Source: Elizabethkingia miricola (GTDB lineage: Bacteria > Bacteroidota > Bacteroidia > Flavobacteriales > Weeksellaceae). Taken from it: 64,000 nucleotides of DNA. This document shows, piece by piece, positions 37,975 to 47,933 of the stretch. Numbering within the stretch: the first letter of the stretch is position 1; each line of letters begins with the position of its first letter. The stretch covers positions 62,001-126,000 of the forward strand of contig NZ_LSGQ01000030.1 in NCBI RefSeq assembly GCF_001675285.1, read 5' to 3'. Under the pieces are notes generated by a model. The model was given only the letters and a program-made list of their open reading frames with translations. It had not been told where the DNA came from and did no database searches. The position numbers and the translations under genes were made by a program.

Positions 37975-38526
37975 TTAGTTCTTTTTGAAAGGTAAACCGA
38001 AGTGAGTTAAAAGCGCTTTAGCTTCTTTATCTGTAGCAGCAGATGTTACGAAAGTAATATCCATACCTTGGATTTTTTTCACTTTGTCAATCACGATCTC
38101 TGGGAAGATGATTTGTTCAGTGATACCCAAGTTGTAGTTACCTCTACCATCAAAACCGTCAGCTTTAATTCCGTTGAAATCTCTGATACGAGGTAGTGCA
38201 GAAGAAGTAAGTCTATCTAAGAATTCATACATCATGTCTGCTCTTAGTGTTACTCTTGCTCCGATTGGCATACCTTTTCTTAATTTGAATGAAGCCTCAT
38301 CCTTTTTAGAAATGGTTCCAACTGCTTTTTGACCAGTGATTGCGGTTAGCTCTTCTACAGCGTAGTCAACAATTTTCTTGTCAGCTGTCGCTGCTCCTAA
38401 ACCTTGGCTCACTACAATTTTAAGTAATTTAGGTACCTGCATAACAGATTTGTACCCAAACTCTTCCATCATTGCAGGAACAATTTTCTCTTTATATAAT
38501 TTTTTAGGTCTTACTATGTATTCCAT
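37975..38526 (-). CDS. rplE: 50S ribosomal protein L5
   Basis: A 183-residue 5S rRNA-binding protein: [39 protein letters not shown] and the C-terminal [19 protein letters not shown] are diagnostic. 14 nt after rplX. Confidence 0.97.
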   Translation of the reverse strand: MEYIVRPKKLYKEKIVPAMMEEFGYKSVMQVPKLLKIVVSQGLGAATADKKIVDYAVEELTAITGQKAVGTISKKDEASFKLRKGMPIGARVTLRADMMYEFLDRLTSSALPRIRDFNGIKADGFDGRGNYNLGITEQIIFPEIVIDKVKKIQGMDITFVTSAATDKEAKALLTHFGLPFKKN

Positions 38527-38540
38527 GTTCTGTCTAAATA

Positions 38541-38861
38541 TTATAAAGTTTCACCGGATTTCTTAGCAATTCTTACCTTCTTGTCACCCTCGATCTTGTA
38601 ACCAACTTTAGTTGCTTTACCAGTTTTAGGGTCAACAATCGCTAGGTTAGAAATGTGGATAGAAGCTTCTCTTTCCACGATTCCTCCCTGAGGATTCTGT
38701 GCAGATGGTTTAACGTGTTTTTTAACGATGTTAAGACCTGCTACTACGGCTCTGTTCTTATCTTTGATAATTTCGATAACCTCTCCTACTTTACCTTTAA
38801 TTTCTTTACGGCCTGTAGTTACGATTACATTATCTCCTCTTTTGATTTTTAACTTTGTCAT
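38541..38861 (-). CDS. rplX: 50S ribosomal protein L24
   Basis: A 106-residue KOW-domain protein ([58 protein letters not shown]) that starts large-subunit assembly. 20 nt after rplN. Confidence 0.97.
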   Translation of the reverse strand: MTKLKIKRGDNVIVTTGRKEIKGKVGEVIEIIKDKNRAVVAGLNIVKKHVKPSAQNPQGGIVEREASIHISNLAIVDPKTGKATKVGYKIEGDKKVRIAKKSGETL

Positions 38862-38881
38862 TTTCTGTAAAATTTTAAAAA

Positions 38882-39250
38882 TTAAAGAACTTCAGGAGCT
38901 AATGAAATTACCTTCATATATTCTTTATCTCTCAATTCACGAGCTACTGGCCCGAAAACACGAGTACCTCTCATTTCTCCTGCAGCGTTTAGTAATACAC
39001 AAGCGTTGTCTTCGAAAGAGATGTAAGATCCATCTTTTCTTCTAACAGCTTTCTTAGTTCTTACTACTACTGCTTTAGATACTTGTCCTTTTTTAGCATT
39101 TCCTGATGGTGTAGAATCTTTGATAGTTACTACGATCTTATCACCAACTGAAGCATATCTTCTTCTGGTACCTCCCAGAACTCTGATTACTAGTACTTCT
39201 TTAGCACCAGTGTTATCAGCTACTTTTAATCTTGATTCTGTTTGTAACAT
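38882..39250 (-). CDS. rplN: 50S ribosomal protein L14
   Basis: A 122-residue protein starting [27 protein letters not shown] and with [37 protein letters not shown], the L14 signature. It overlaps rpsQ by one base. Confidence 0.97.
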   Translation of the reverse strand: MLQTESRLKVADNTGAKEVLVIRVLGGTRRRYASVGDKIVVTIKDSTPSGNAKKGQVSKAVVVRTKKAVRRKDGSYISFEDNACVLLNAAGEMRGTRVFGPVARELRDKEYMKVISLAPEVL

Positions 39251-39504
39251 TACTTAGCTTTTTCAATGATTCTTACTAATCTCCATCTCTTGCTCTTGCT
39301 TAAAGGTCTAGTTTCTTGGATTAAAACTGTATCGCCTTCGTTGCATTCGTTATTCTCGTCGTGAGCAGTATATTTTTTCGTCTTTAAAACGAATTTTCCA
39401 TACATCGGGTGTTTCATTCTCATTGTTTCACTAACAACAATGGTTTTTTCCATTTTATTGCTGGAAACAACTCCGATTCTTTCTTTTCTTAAATTTCTTT
39501 CCAT
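39250..39504 (-). CDS. rpsQ: 30S ribosomal protein S17
   Basis: An 84-residue OB-fold protein with [40 protein letters not shown] and the signature [21 protein letters not shown]. 14 nt after rpmC. Confidence 0.97.
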   Translation of the reverse strand: MERNLRKERIGVVSSNKMEKTIVVSETMRMKHPMYGKFVLKTKKYTAHDENNECNEGDTVLIQETRPLSKSKRWRLVRIIEKAK

Positions 39505-39518
39505 TGTAAGATGAAATA

Positions 39519-39704
39519 TTATTGTTTGTTAGTTAATTCAGTTTGAAGTCTTGCGATGTTTCTTCTTAAATCTCTAATCTGAATTGGATTTTCGATAGGG
39601 CTAATTTTATGAGCCAATTTCATTTTGGTATAGTTAGCCTGAGCTTCTGCCAATTGGCTTTTTAGCTCCTCTGCGCTTAAATTTTTGATGTCAGCGTTTT
39701 TCAT
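39519..39704 (-). CDS. rpmC: 50S ribosomal protein L29
   Basis: A 61-residue helical-hairpin protein, [21 protein letters not shown] and [20 protein letters not shown]. It sits near the tunnel exit. 15 nt after rplP. Confidence 0.95.
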   Translation of the reverse strand: MKNADIKNLSAEELKSQLAEAQANYTKMKLAHKISPIENPIQIRDLRRNIARLQTELTNKQ

Positions 39705-39719
39705 AATTCTTTAATTAGA

Positions 39720-40145
39720 TTAAGAAGGTTGAACAAAATCGTTAGCAACTACGAACTTAGTTGTCACAGGTAATTTCTGAGCAGCTAATCTAAGAGCTTC
39801 TTTAGCGATATCGTAAGGAACTCCACCGATTTCGAACATGATTTTACCTGGTTTTACTACAGCTACCCAATATTCCACAGCACCTTTACCTTTACCCATC
39901 CTTACTTCGGCTGGTTTCTTAGTAATTGGCTTATCCGGGAAGATTTTGATCCATAGTTGACCTTCTCTTTTCATATATCTGGTTGCAGCAATACGCGCAG
40001 CTTCGATCTGTCTAGCAGTAATCCAAGCTCCTTCCATTGCTTTTACACCAAAAGTACCGTATGCAAGTTGACTACCTCTGTGAGCGTCACCTTTCATTTT
40101 CATCTTATGAACTTTACGGAACTTCGTTCTTCTTGGTTGTAACAT
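39720..40145 (-). CDS. rplP: 50S ribosomal protein L16
   Basis: A 141-residue protein: [67 protein letters not shown]. Its leader contains 7-nt tandem repeats. Confidence 0.97.
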   Translation of the reverse strand: MLQPRRTKFRKVHKMKMKGDAHRGSQLAYGTFGVKAMEGAWITARQIEAARIAATRYMKREGQLWIKIFPDKPITKKPAEVRMGKGKGAVEYWVAVVKPGKIMFEIGGVPYDIAKEALRLAAQKLPVTTKFVVANDFVQPS

Positions 40146-40152
40146 AATTTAA

Positions 40153-40187
40153 ATTTTAGATTTTAGATTTTAGATTTTGGATTTTAA
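40153..40187. repeat. 7-nt tandem repeat in the rplP leader
   Basis: Three perfect copies of ATTTTAG (40153-40173) are followed by two degenerate ones (ATTTTGG, ATTTTAA). On the transcript they read AAAATCT-type units. The gap rpsC-rplP is 85 nt, and the rplO leader has one related unit at 35346-35352. Confidence 0.8.
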
Positions 40188-40230
40188 AAAAGTAACGGTA
40201 ATTTAAAATTTAATGGTCTAAAATTTTTAA

Positions 40231-40959
40231 TTATTTTTTATCTCTTGAAGGTCTTCTGTTTTCTCTGTCGCCTCTGTTACCTCCACCTGAAGGTCCTTTC
40301 TTAGGTTGACCAACTAATGGAGATAATTCTCTCTTACCGTAAACTTCACCTTTCATGATCCAAACTTTAACACCTAGTCTACCATAAGTAGTGTGTGCTT
40401 CAGCCCAGTGGTAGTCAATATCTGCACGGAATGTAGATAATGGAATTCTACCCTCTTTGAAAGACTCGCTTCTCGCCATTTCAGCACCGTTCAATCTACC
40501 AGAGATTTGAACTTTGATACCTTCAGCTCCCATTCTCATTGTAGAAGAAATAGCCATTTTCACAGCTCTTCTATAAGAAATACGGTTTTCGATTTGCTTA
40601 GAGATGCTCTCTGCTACCAAGATAGCATCTAGCTCAGGTCTCTTAATTTCGAAGATGTTGATTTGAATATCTTTCTTCGTAATTTTCTTAAGCTCTTCTT
40701 TTAATTTATCTACTTCCTGACCTCCCTTACCAATGATAAGACCTGGTCTTGCAGTAGTGATAGTTACAGTAACTAATTTAAGAGTTCTCTCGATATAAAT
40801 TCTAGAGATACCTCCTTTTGCTAATCTTGCCTCAAGGTATCTTCTGATTTTATAATCTTCAGCGATTTTATCACCAAAATCTTTACCTCCAAACCAGTTA
40901 GAATCCCATCCTCTGATGATCCCTAATCTGTTACCTATTGGATTTGTCTTTTGTCCCAT
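40231..40959 (-). CDS. rpsC: 30S ribosomal protein S3
   Basis: A 242-residue protein with a KH domain ([39 protein letters not shown]) and the C-terminal [31 protein letters not shown]. The tail is Gly/Arg-rich and low-complexity ([21 protein letters not shown] shortened), longer than in E. coli. 7 nt after rplV. Confidence 0.97.
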   Translation of the reverse strand: MGQKTNPIGNRLGIIRGWDSNWFGGKDFGDKIAEDYKIRRYLEARLAKGGISRIYIERTLKLVTVTITTARPGLIIGKGGQEVDKLKEELKKITKKDIQINIFEIKRPELDAILVAESISKQIENRISYRRAVKMAISSTMRMGAEGIKVQISGRLNGAEMARSESFKEGRIPLSTFRADIDYHWAEAHTTYGRLGVKVWIMKGEVYGKRELSPLVGQPKKGPSGGGNRGDRENRRPSRDKK

Positions 40960-40966
40960 ACCTTGA

Positions 40967-41371
40967 TTATTGATTATCTGTTTTGTTACCTAAAATTAAA
41001 GTTACGTGGTTAGATCTCTTACGAATTCTGTAACCTCTTCCTTGCGGAGCTGGACGTAATCTCTTTAATTGTCTTGCGCTATCAACGAAAATCTCTTTTA
41101 CAAAAAGATTTGCTTCTTCAATATCCTGCCCTTCGTTTTTCACTTGCCAGTTAGCAATTGCAGAAAGAAGTAATTTCTCTAACTTGTTAGAAGCTTCTTT
41201 CTTAGAATATTTAAGGATATATAAAGCTTTATCTACTTGCTCACCTCTGATGATGTCAGCAACTAATCTCATTTTTCTAGGAGATGAAGGGCAATCGTTT
41301 AATGATGCCTTTACAACGTCCATATTTGCAGCTTTTCTTGCTAAAGCACTATCTTGTTTTCTTTTTCCCAT
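40967..41371 (-). CDS. rplV: 50S ribosomal protein L22
   Basis: A 134-residue tunnel-lining protein: [21 protein letters not shown] and the C-terminal [24 protein letters not shown], which includes the tunnel loop. 11 nt after rpsS. Confidence 0.97.
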   Translation of the reverse strand: MGKRKQDSALARKAANMDVVKASLNDCPSSPRKMRLVADIIRGEQVDKALYILKYSKKEASNKLEKLLLSAIANWQVKNEGQDIEEANLFVKEIFVDSARQLKRLRPAPQGRGYRIRKRSNHVTLILGNKTDNQ

Positions 41372-41382
41372 GATTTCTGCTC

Positions 41383-41661
41383 TTATCTGCTTCCTTTGTT
41401 TTTATTACCACCGTGGCCTCTGAATGAGCGTGTTGGTGAAAACTCTCCTAATTTGTGTCCTACCATGTTCTCAGTAACATAAACAGGGATAAATTGTTTC
41501 CCGTTGTGTACTGCGATAGTTTGACCTACCATGTCTGGAGAAATCATAGATGCTCTAGACCAAGTTTTAATTACAGTCTTTTTATTAGACTCTATATTTG
41601 CCTGAACTTTCTTCTCTAATGTATGATGAATGAAAGGCCCTTTCTTAAGTGATCTTGCCAT
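41383..41661 (-). CDS. rpsS: 30S ribosomal protein S19
   Basis: A 92-residue protein, [44 protein letters not shown] and the tail [21 protein letters not shown], standard in length and motifs. 2 nt after rplB. Confidence 0.97.
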   Translation of the reverse strand: MARSLKKGPFIHHTLEKKVQANIESNKKTVIKTWSRASMISPDMVGQTIAVHNGKQFIPVYVTENMVGHKLGEFSPTRSFRGHGGNKNKGSR

Positions 41662-41663
41662 AA

Positions 41664-42485
41664 TTATTTTCTTTTAGATACGATGTAACGGTTAGACACT
41701 TTGTTTTTCTTTCTGGTCTTGTAACCTTTAGCCGGCATACCGTTTCTAGATCTTGGGTGACCACCTGAAGAACGTCCTTCACCACCACCCATTGGGTGAT
41801 CTACTGGGTTCATTACTACAGCTCTAGTTCTAGGTCTTCTACCTAACCATCTGCTTCTACCCGCTTTACCAGATACGGTAAGTTGGTGGTCAGAGTTAGA
41901 TACAGATCCGATCATCGCCATACATTCCACTAAGATCATTCTTGATTCCCCTGAAGGTAATTTAATGATAGCATATTTACCATCTCTGGAAGTCAATTGT
42001 GCAGAAGATCCTGCGCTTCTAGCTAAGATAGCTCCTTGACCAGGACGCATTTCTACGCAAGAGATAACAGTACCTAAAGGAATGTTTTTCAACTTCATTG
42101 CATTTCCAACTTCTGGAGCAACGTTCTCACCAGATACTACTTTCTGATCTACTTTAATACCATTCGGAGCAACGATATATCTCTTTTCTCCGTCTGTGTA
42201 CTCTAATAGAGCGATAAATGCAGTTCTGTTTGGATCGTACTCTACAGATTTTACCGTAGCTTCAACGTCGAATTTGTTTCTCTTGAAGTCGATAACTCTG
42301 TACTTTTTCTTGTGTCCACCGCCAGTGTAACGCATGGTCATTTTACCTGTGTTGTTACGTCCACCTGACTTTTTAATACCAACTGTTAGAGATTTCTCTG
42401 GTTTGTTGGTAGTAATTTCCTCAAAATTGTTTACAATTCTGAATCTCTGTCCTGGGGTGATAGGTTTTAATTTTCTAACAGACAT
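41664..42485 (-). CDS. rplB: 50S ribosomal protein L2
   Basis: A 273-residue protein, identical in length to E. coli L2 and part of the peptidyl-transferase region. [23 protein letters not shown] and [24 protein letters not shown] (around the key histidine) are diagnostic. 19 nt after rplW. Confidence 0.98.
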   Translation of the reverse strand: MSVRKLKPITPGQRFRIVNNFEEITTNKPEKSLTVGIKKSGGRNNTGKMTMRYTGGGHKKKYRVIDFKRNKFDVEATVKSVEYDPNRTAFIALLEYTDGEKRYIVAPNGIKVDQKVVSGENVAPEVGNAMKLKNIPLGTVISCVEMRPGQGAILARSAGSSAQLTSRDGKYAIIKLPSGESRMILVECMAMIGSVSNSDHQLTVSGKAGRSRWLGRRPRTRAVVMNPVDHPMGGGEGRSSGGHPRSRNGMPAKGYKTRKKNKVSNRYIVSKRK

Positions 42486-42504
42486 TACTATTATTTATAA
42501 TTAA

Positions 42505-42795
42505 TTAATTCGTTGCGAAAATATCGATAGTTTCACCTTCTACTAACTGAACTAAAGCTTTCTTCAGTTTGTTGGTTTTACCTACCTGTAATCCTTTTTT
42601 AGTGTATTTAGAAGAAACTTTAGGCGCATAAATCATTGTGCGTACGTCTGCTACTTTTACACCATATGCTTCTTCGATAGCTAGTTTAACTTGGATTTTA
42701 TTAGCCTTAGTATCTACTAAGAATGTATAAAGCCCACTAAGATCAGCTTGTGAAGTTGCTTTCTCTGATATAATTGGTTTAATAATTACTGACAT
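42505..42795 (-). CDS. rplW: 50S ribosomal protein L23
   Basis: A 96-residue tunnel-exit protein that docks trigger factor and SRP: MSVIIKPIISEKATSQAD, TKANKIQVKLAIEEAYGVKVADV. 9 nt after rplD. Confidence 0.96.
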   Translation of the reverse strand: MSVIIKPIISEKATSQADLSGLYTFLVDTKANKIQVKLAIEEAYGVKVADVRTMIYAPKVSSKYTKKGLQVGKTNKLKKALVQLVEGETIDIFATN

Positions 42796-42804
42796 AGCTC
42801 TTGA

Positions 42805-43434
42805 TTATTTCTTTAAGTTTTCCTGAAATTTTTCTACAGCACCTTCTAAGAATACAATCTCACCAGCATTTACTAAGTCGTAAGAACTAATTTCGTTATA
42901 GTTCAATACTCTAGTTTTAGGTAAGTTTCTTGAAGATAAATAAACATTCTTGTTAGCTTCAGGAATGATAAATAACGACTTTTTACCGTTTAATTCTAAA
43001 GCATTCAACAAGTTGATGAATTCTTTAGTTTTAGGAGCGTCGAAACTTAAATTCTCTAAAACTTTAATGCTGTTATCTCTCATTTTCTGAGAAAGAACAG
43101 ATTTCTTAGCTAATCTTTTGATAGCTTTATTTAACTTGAAACGGTAGTCTCTTGGTTTTGGACCGAATACTCTACCCCCTCCTTTGAAAGTTGGAGATTT
43201 AATATCACCATAACGTGCAGAACCAGATCCTTTTTGCTTCTTAAGTTTTCTTGTAGAAGCAGTAATTTCGCTTCTTTCTTTTGATTTATGAGTACCTTGT
43301 CTTTGTGCAGCAAGATATTGCTTAACCTCTAAGTAAACCGCGTGTTGGTTAGGCTCGATTCCGAATACTGTTTCGTCGAACGCTACTGTTCTTCCGGTTT
43401 CTTTTCCTGATGTATTTAATACTACTAGTTCCAT
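42805..43434 (-). CDS. rplD: 50S ribosomal protein L4
   Basis: A 209-residue protein with [53 protein letters not shown], in pieces, the L4 tunnel loop. In E. coli L4 represses its own operon; no matching leader was proved here. The start overlaps rplC by 10 nt, so translation is likely coupled. Confidence 0.97.
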   Translation of the reverse strand: MELVVLNTSGKETGRTVAFDETVFGIEPNQHAVYLEVKQYLAAQRQGTHKSKERSEITASTRKLKKQKGSGSARYGDIKSPTFKGGGRVFGPKPRDYRFKLNKAIKRLAKKSVLSQKMRDNSIKVLENLSFDAPKTKEFINLLNALELNGKKSLFIIPEANKNVYLSSRNLPKTRVLNYNEISSYDLVNAGEIVFLEGAVEKFQENLKK

Positions 43435-44051
43435 TTTCTGATAATTACATAAGAATTTTTAGCCCCCGGAATAGCACCTTTTACTACTAAAAGATTTTGC
43501 TCTTCATCTACTTTTAACACCTGAAGGTTTTGTACAGTTACCTGCTTACCTCCCATTCTTCCAGCCATACGCATACCCTTGAATACTCTTGAAGGGTCAG
43601 ATCCAGCACCGATAGAACCCGGAGCTCTTAATCTGTTATGCTGACCGTGTGAAGCCTGCATTACACCACCAAAGTTGTGTCTTTTAACAACACCCTGGAA
43701 GCCTTTACCTTTAGACGTACCTGTTACGTCTACATACTCTCCTTCTGCAAATAAATTTACAGTTACTTCTTCTCCTACTTTTACTTCATCAACGAATTCT
43801 CTGTAGAATTCAACCAACTTAGCTTTAGGAGTTGAACCAGCCTTTTTAAAATGACCAGCTAACGCTTTAGAAACGTTCTTCTCACTCTTGTCATCGAAAC
43901 CTAACTGAACAGATTTGTATCCGTCCTTTTCAATGGTTCTGACCTGTAAAACCGAACATGGACCAGCTTGAATAACTGTACAAGGAATATTTTTTCCTTC
44001 TTCGTTAAACAAAGATGTCATTCCGATTTTTTTACCGATAATACCTGACAT
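43425..44051 (-). CDS. rplC: 50S ribosomal protein L3
   Basis: A 208-residue protein starting [30 protein letters not shown], with [48 protein letters not shown] in pieces, the L3 core loop. It is the first gene of the operon here; rpsJ (S10), which usually precedes it, is absent, and a divergent secreted-protein gene lies upstream instead. Confidence 0.97.
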   Translation of the reverse strand: MSGIIGKKIGMTSLFNEEGKNIPCTVIQAGPCSVLQVRTIEKDGYKSVQLGFDDKSEKNVSKALAGHFKKAGSTPKAKLVEFYREFVDEVKVGEEVTVNLFAEGEYVDVTGTSKGKGFQGVVKRHNFGGVMQASHGQHNRLRAPGSIGAGSDPSRVFKGMRMAGRMGGKQVTVQNLQVLKVDEEQNLLVVKGAIPGAKNSYVIIRKWN

Positions 44052-44155
44052 TATTAAATTATATATCTATTATTTTGTTTAAAACTCAACATTTTAGAGG
44101 GTTTAGTTATGTACTATGTTTGAAATAGGCATACTTCTTCCCTAAAATGAGTGTG

Positions 44156-44186
44156 CAAATGTAGGAATATTTTTCCAATCTGCAAA
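44156..44186 (-). promoter_or_regulatory. Promoter of the ribosomal protein operon
   Basis: Minus strand: TTTG (complement of 44183-44186), a 19-nt spacer, then TACATTTG (complement of 44156-44163), an exact Bacteroidetes -33/-7 pair. Transcription would begin about 100 nt before rplC, leaving a leader long enough for regulation. Confidence 0.85.
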
Positions 44187-44332
44187 TAAATTTTAAAAGA
44201 AATTGTTTGATTTTTTGCGAGTTATAAATTTTAACACCCAAAAGTTTCAACTCGTTTTTTACATGCTCAAAAAAATAATATTGAAAGAAAACTTCAGGAA
44301 TTATTCTTAACATTGTAAAAACTATAACAATC

Positions 44333-45616
44333 ATGATAACAAAACTTACCCAATTAATCATTTCGGGCTGTTTGCTCCATGCAGGATTAACTTCTGCGCA
44401 AACATTAGAGATTCCCCTGGCCGGAAATGCATTCATCACACAAAAAGCTCCTGATGCCACAACGACAATCTCAAGAGAGGGATTAACCAAATGGAATAGT
44501 ACAGGAAGTATCGCAAGCACCTATTTCAGAGTAGACCGCCCCGGACAAATCATATTAGGCATTAAAGCCAAATCCGGAACATCTGACAACAGTACTTTAA
44601 AAGTAAGTCTTAATGGTATTTCAAAAAATGTAACAGTCAACTCTTCTGGCTTTTCAGACTACAGCGTAGGTACATTTAATATCAGCAAACCTGGGTATAT
44701 AAAGGTAGATATCCAAGGTATTACGAAAAACAATAATACATTTGGTGAAATTTCGAACATCACCGCCACAGGAGATGCTGTTTCCGGCAAAACTATATTC
44801 AGCAATGACCCTGCTTATTACTATTGGTCGCGAAGAGGCCCTTCCTGCCATTTAGGATATACCCTACCCACTAACGAAGACATCAGCTATTTTTATAACG
44901 AAGTAACTATCCCGAAAGGCGAAGATAAAATTGGTTCTTATTTTATGGCTAATGGTTTTGGCGAAGGTTATTTTGGAATGCAGGTGAACTCTGAGAACGA
45001 AAGAAGAATTCTTTTCTCTGTATGGAGCCCTTTCAAAACAGACAATCCAAAAGAAATACCGGATGATCATAAAATAACATTAAATAAAGTTGGACAGCAA
45101 GTAAAGACAGGAGAATTTGGAAACGAAGGCTCCGGAGGACAGAGCTATATGAAGTATAACTGGAGTGCGGGCAAGATTTATAAATTCCTACTCAAGGGTC
45201 AGCCAGACAGCAAAGGAAATACAGATTACACAGCATGGTTCTTTGCCCCTGAAAGTAAAGAATGGAAACTTGTTGCAAGCTGGAAAAGACCACAAACCAA
45301 TACTTATCTGAAGGGCTTCTATAGCTTTGTAGAAAACTTTAATCCCGAAAATGGCTATATGCACCGCAAAGCAGAATTCCATAATCAATGGGTAAGAACA
45401 GCTTCAGGAAAATGGCTGCCGGTATCCTCAGCCAAATTTACAGTAGACGCTACTTATAAAGCTCAGCAGCGTATAGATGCTATGGGTGGAACAAATGGAA
45501 AATCCTTCTTCCTTGCCAATGGTGGATTCTTCAATACAATTATTACTCCTGGTACGCTGTTCTCTGTACAGACACCTAAACAGTCACCCGTAATCGATTT
45601 TGAAAAACTTCCATAG
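44333..45616 (+). CDS. Secreted DUF5077/DUF3472 protein
   Basis: A 427-residue exported protein with signal peptide ending GLTSAQ (about residue 23). Residues about 24-145 form a beta-sandwich matching DUF5077 (LEIPLAGNAFITQKAP, TYFRVDRPGQIILGIKAK), followed by DUF3472 (about 155-340: YYYWSRRGPSCHLGYTLP, SYFMANGFGEGYFGMQVNSENERRILFSVWSPF). The pattern suggests a carbohydrate-binding or lectin-like surface protein; the activity is unknown. Divergent from the ribosomal operon. Confidence 0.82.
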   Translation: MITKLTQLIISGCLLHAGLTSAQTLEIPLAGNAFITQKAPDATTTISREGLTKWNSTGSIASTYFRVDRPGQIILGIKAKSGTSDNSTLKVSLNGISKNVTVNSSGFSDYSVGTFNISKPGYIKVDIQGITKNNNTFGEISNITATGDAVSGKTIFSNDPAYYYWSRRGPSCHLGYTLPTNEDISYFYNEVTIPKGEDKIGSYFMANGFGEGYFGMQVNSENERRILFSVWSPFKTDNPKEIPDDHKITLNKVGQQVKTGEFGNEGSGGQSYMKYNWSAGKIYKFLLKGQPDSKGNTDYTAWFFAPESKEWKLVASWKRPQTNTYLKGFYSFVENFNPENGYMHRKAEFHNQWVRTASGKWLPVSSAKFTVDATYKAQQRIDAMGGTNGKSFFLANGGFFNTIITPGTLFSVQTPKQSPVIDFEKLP

Positions 45617-45738
45617 AAATTCAGAAATCAGTTTTCAACATCAATAGATAACAATTCAAATATTGTATTTGGTAAACTTCAGCAGTCAACAGGTTTATTA
45701 AAAGATTAATATATTTATCGCTTCAAATCTTAACTATT

Positions 45739-46668
45739 ATGAAAAATAATTTATTGTTGGCTGCAGCTATTTGTTTAGGAGCTACAGCTCTTAGTGCTCA
45801 GGAAAAAACCGCTGAAGCACCAAAAAACGATACTGTAAAGGCATGGTCTGTTACCGGACAAAACACTTTATTGCTAAATCAAGCTGCTTTCTCCAACTGG
45901 GTTGGTGGTGGCGCCAATAATGTTGGATGGATTGCCGGGGTCAACTACAACTTCACTTATGAGAAAGGTAAAGATCTTTGGGAAAACAATGTGATCCTAG
46001 GATACGGGCAAAATAATACCAAAGGAACCGGAAACCGAAAAACACAAGACATCCTAAACCTTAATACCAACTATGGCCGTGAATTTGCTAAAAACTGGTA
46101 CATCTCCGGAGGTATAGGTTTTCAGTCACAATTTGCTGCCGGATATGAAAATGGAAATGATCCGAGTGCAAAAAAGATTTCCAACTTCATGGCACCAGGT
46201 TACCTTAATATAGGTGCAGGTGTTACTTACAGACCTAACGACAATTTTACTATGACTTTGCGTCCTGCAAATGGCCGTTGGACTTTTGTAACTGATAAAG
46301 ATCTTCAAAAGGCAGGAAATTACGGATTGAAGAACGACGGAGATTCTTCTCTTTTCCAGTTCGGATTCCTGGGTACTGCAACTTATAAAGTGAAGCTAAT
46401 GGAAAACATTACCTTAATTAACACTGCTTCTGTATTCTCTAATTATCTTGACCATCCGGACAGATTGGTTTTAGGCTATGGTGGAATTCTAAATTTGAAG
46501 GTCAACAAATATATTTCTGCTAATGTTACTCTGGATCTGTTATATGACCACAACCAGATACAGAAAACTCAGCTGAAGCAAACTCTTGGTGTTGGTTTAG
46601 CCTATAATATAGACAATGGTGTAAAGCGCAGTGAAAACAAACGCAACCAGGAATGGCAGAAAAAATAA
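45739..46668 (+). CDS. DUF3078 outer-membrane-type protein
   Basis: A 309-residue secreted protein with signal peptide MKNNLLLAAAICLGATALSAQ. The diagnostic segments WSVTGQNTLLLNQAAFSNWVGGGANN and YEKGKDLWENNVILGYGQNNT match DUF3078. Alternating short strands (GYLNIGAGVTYRPNDNFTMTLRP, GVGLAYNIDNG) suggest a small outer membrane beta-barrel. Function unknown. A terminator follows. Confidence 0.85.
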   Translation: MKNNLLLAAAICLGATALSAQEKTAEAPKNDTVKAWSVTGQNTLLLNQAAFSNWVGGGANNVGWIAGVNYNFTYEKGKDLWENNVILGYGQNNTKGTGNRKTQDILNLNTNYGREFAKNWYISGGIGFQSQFAAGYENGNDPSAKKISNFMAPGYLNIGAGVTYRPNDNFTMTLRPANGRWTFVTDKDLQKAGNYGLKNDGDSSLFQFGFLGTATYKVKLMENITLINTASVFSNYLDHPDRLVLGYGGILNLKVNKYISANVTLDLLYDHNQIQKTQLKQTLGVGLAYNIDNGVKRSENKRNQEWQKK

Positions 46669-46700
46669 TCATCTGATTATTTACTTAAAACATAAAAAAG

Positions 46701-46729
46701 AAAAGCTCCTACTTTGTAAGGAGCTTTTT
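46701..46729 (+). terminator. Intrinsic terminator after the DUF3078 gene
   Basis: The stem AAAAGCTCCT / AGGAGCTTTT (10 bp, 8-nt loop with further possible pairs) is followed by T-rich sequence, 32 nt after the stop codon. Confidence 0.85.
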
Positions 46730-46748
46730 CTCTTTTATAAACATCATA

Positions 46749-46782
46749 CCTATATATTATAGAACCCTATATATTATAGAAC
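46749..46782. repeat. Two tandem 17-bp copies with palindromic core
   Basis: CCTATATATTATAGAAC occurs twice without a spacer (46749-46765 and 46766-46782), identical at every base. Each copy holds the palindrome CTATA-TAT-TATAG, which looks like an operator half-site pair. The repeats lie about 100 nt upstream of the promoter box of the next gene. Confidence 0.85.
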
Positions 46783-46844
46783 TATCTAAAGATTTGTAAT
46801 TTGTTATAATACTTACTAAACTATAAAATAACATGGATTAAAAA

Positions 46845-46859
46845 CCCCTGTTATCGGGG
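46845..46859. promoter_or_regulatory. Short palindrome upstream of an unknown secreted-protein gene
   Basis: CCCCTGTTATCGGGG forms a small GC-rich hairpin or operator in an AT-rich region, 25 nt before the promoter box at 46884. A similar element (TCCCTGAAAACAGGGA) occurs at 63901-63916. Confidence 0.45.
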
Positions 46860-46883
46860 ATATATTTTACTTATAATATTAAA

Positions 46884-46891
46884 TACTTTTG
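46884..46891 (+). promoter_or_regulatory. Promoter -7 box
   Basis: TACTTTTG matches TAnnTTTG exactly, 33 nt before the ATG at 46925. It overlaps the alternative TTG start at 46889, which argues against that longer start. Confidence 0.55.
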
Positions 46892-46924
46892 TTTTATTAT
46901 TTGAACAACTTCAATAAAACGATT

Positions 46925-47611
46925 ATGAAAATTAAATTCATCTTAACTCTTGTTTGTACTTTAATCATACAACTCTTTATTGCACAAACTGAAGTTAAAA
47001 AGCCCGAAGAAGCATTCGGGTTGTATTTTGGTGCATTTCTAAAAAATGATGAAGGCATTCAAAAAGCATTAAACGATTATATGCGTCCAACCGTCGAAGG
47101 ACAAGACATGTATAATTTCCATAATGATCTTAAAGACCAAATGAAAGAAAACATAGTTAAGTCATATGTCTCTATGCTTTCCAAGGCTACAGCACAAGCC
47201 AACAAAGCAGAAATTGAAGCCTTCTTTGATATATTGATAGCGAATTTTAGAAATTCAAAATACAAGATCAAAAGTGTAAATCTCGTAGATAACGAATATC
47301 AGGAAGGTGAAAAAATAGCTGAATTGGTTTATGATGTTACATTTAAAATCCCTGAAAAATCCGTACAGGAAGAACTTAAGGATGCTTCATTTATCAATAA
47401 ACCATTGAAAGGTTTAAAACCTGAGGAATTAAAAAAGATATTGACAGTCTCACTTCAAAACCTAAAAAATGCGACAAAAGAAATCACGACAGAACAGACT
47501 TTCAGTCTTTACACCTTAAATCAGGATAATAAAATTTATTACAACAACGGTAATCCAAGCGAAATTGTAACAAATCTCACAGACTTCTATTTTGATAATG
47601 TCAAATTCTAA
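46925..47611 (+). CDS. Secreted protein of unknown function
   Basis: A 228-residue exported protein with signal peptide MKIKFILTLVCTLIIQLFIAQ. The mature part is mainly helical at first (EEAFGLYFGAFLKNDEGIQKALNDYM) and then beta-rich, with a YKIKSVNLVDNEYQEGEKIAELVYDVTF strand pair. I do not recognise a family. The frame extends to a TTG at 46889, but that codon lies inside the promoter box and before the signal peptide. Neighbours are also secreted proteins. Confidence 0.8.
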   Translation: MKIKFILTLVCTLIIQLFIAQTEVKKPEEAFGLYFGAFLKNDEGIQKALNDYMRPTVEGQDMYNFHNDLKDQMKENIVKSYVSMLSKATAQANKAEIEAFFDILIANFRNSKYKIKSVNLVDNEYQEGEKIAELVYDVTFKIPEKSVQEELKDASFINKPLKGLKPEELKKILTVSLQNLKNATKEITTEQTFSLYTLNQDNKIYYNNGNPSEIVTNLTDFYFDNVKF

Positions 47612-47749
47612 GCACTAAAATTGCCCCATTGAATTTCACGCTGTAAAAGATCAAATTATTATAAAAATCATTTCTTCAAATGTATCACTTATAATAGCCA
47701 CAACTTTATCACACGATTAGTGGTTAAAAATAACTACTGCCCAATATTG

Positions 47750-47776
47750 TCCTTACTTTCAAAAGTAAGGATTTTT
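47750..47776 (+). terminator. Intrinsic terminator
   Basis: A perfect 10-bp stem TCCTTACTTT / AAAGTAAGGA with a two-base loop is followed by TTTTT. It lies about 140 nt after the stop codon of the upstream gene, so the transcript would have a long 3' end. Confidence 0.8.
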
Positions 47777-47888
47777 ACTTTATACAACTTCTGTATTATA
47801 TTATGCTACTGAACAAATAAATCATTGTATCTGGATTTAATATGAAGAAATTCATAGTAAAAAGCTTTCTCCAGTCAAAATGAAGTAG

Positions 47889-47896
47889 TACTTTTG
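47889..47896 (+). promoter_or_regulatory. Promoter -7 box for the ankyrin-DUF2271-PepSY-ApbE group
   Basis: TACTTTTG matches TAnnTTTG exactly, 37 nt before the ankyrin gene ATG. No clear -33 TTTG is seen at the right spacing. Confidence 0.55.
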
Positions 47897-47933
47897 CGCA
47901 ATACAATATTTAGAATAAATAAAAATAATAAAA

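Larger units (their letters stand above)
47612..47933. other. Intergenic region of 322 nt
   Basis: It holds a terminator at 47750-47776 and a promoter box at 47889-47896 for the ankyrin gene. The rest is AT-rich without an open reading frame or recognisable RNA gene. A conserved non-coding RNA cannot be excluded by eye. Confidence 0.6.

Noticed and set aside
44107..44520. Minus-strand 137-residue open frame upstream of rplC
   Set aside because: It overlaps the ribosomal promoter and the antisense of the DUF3472 gene start; the product has no recognisable domain and would not fit the operon promoter.
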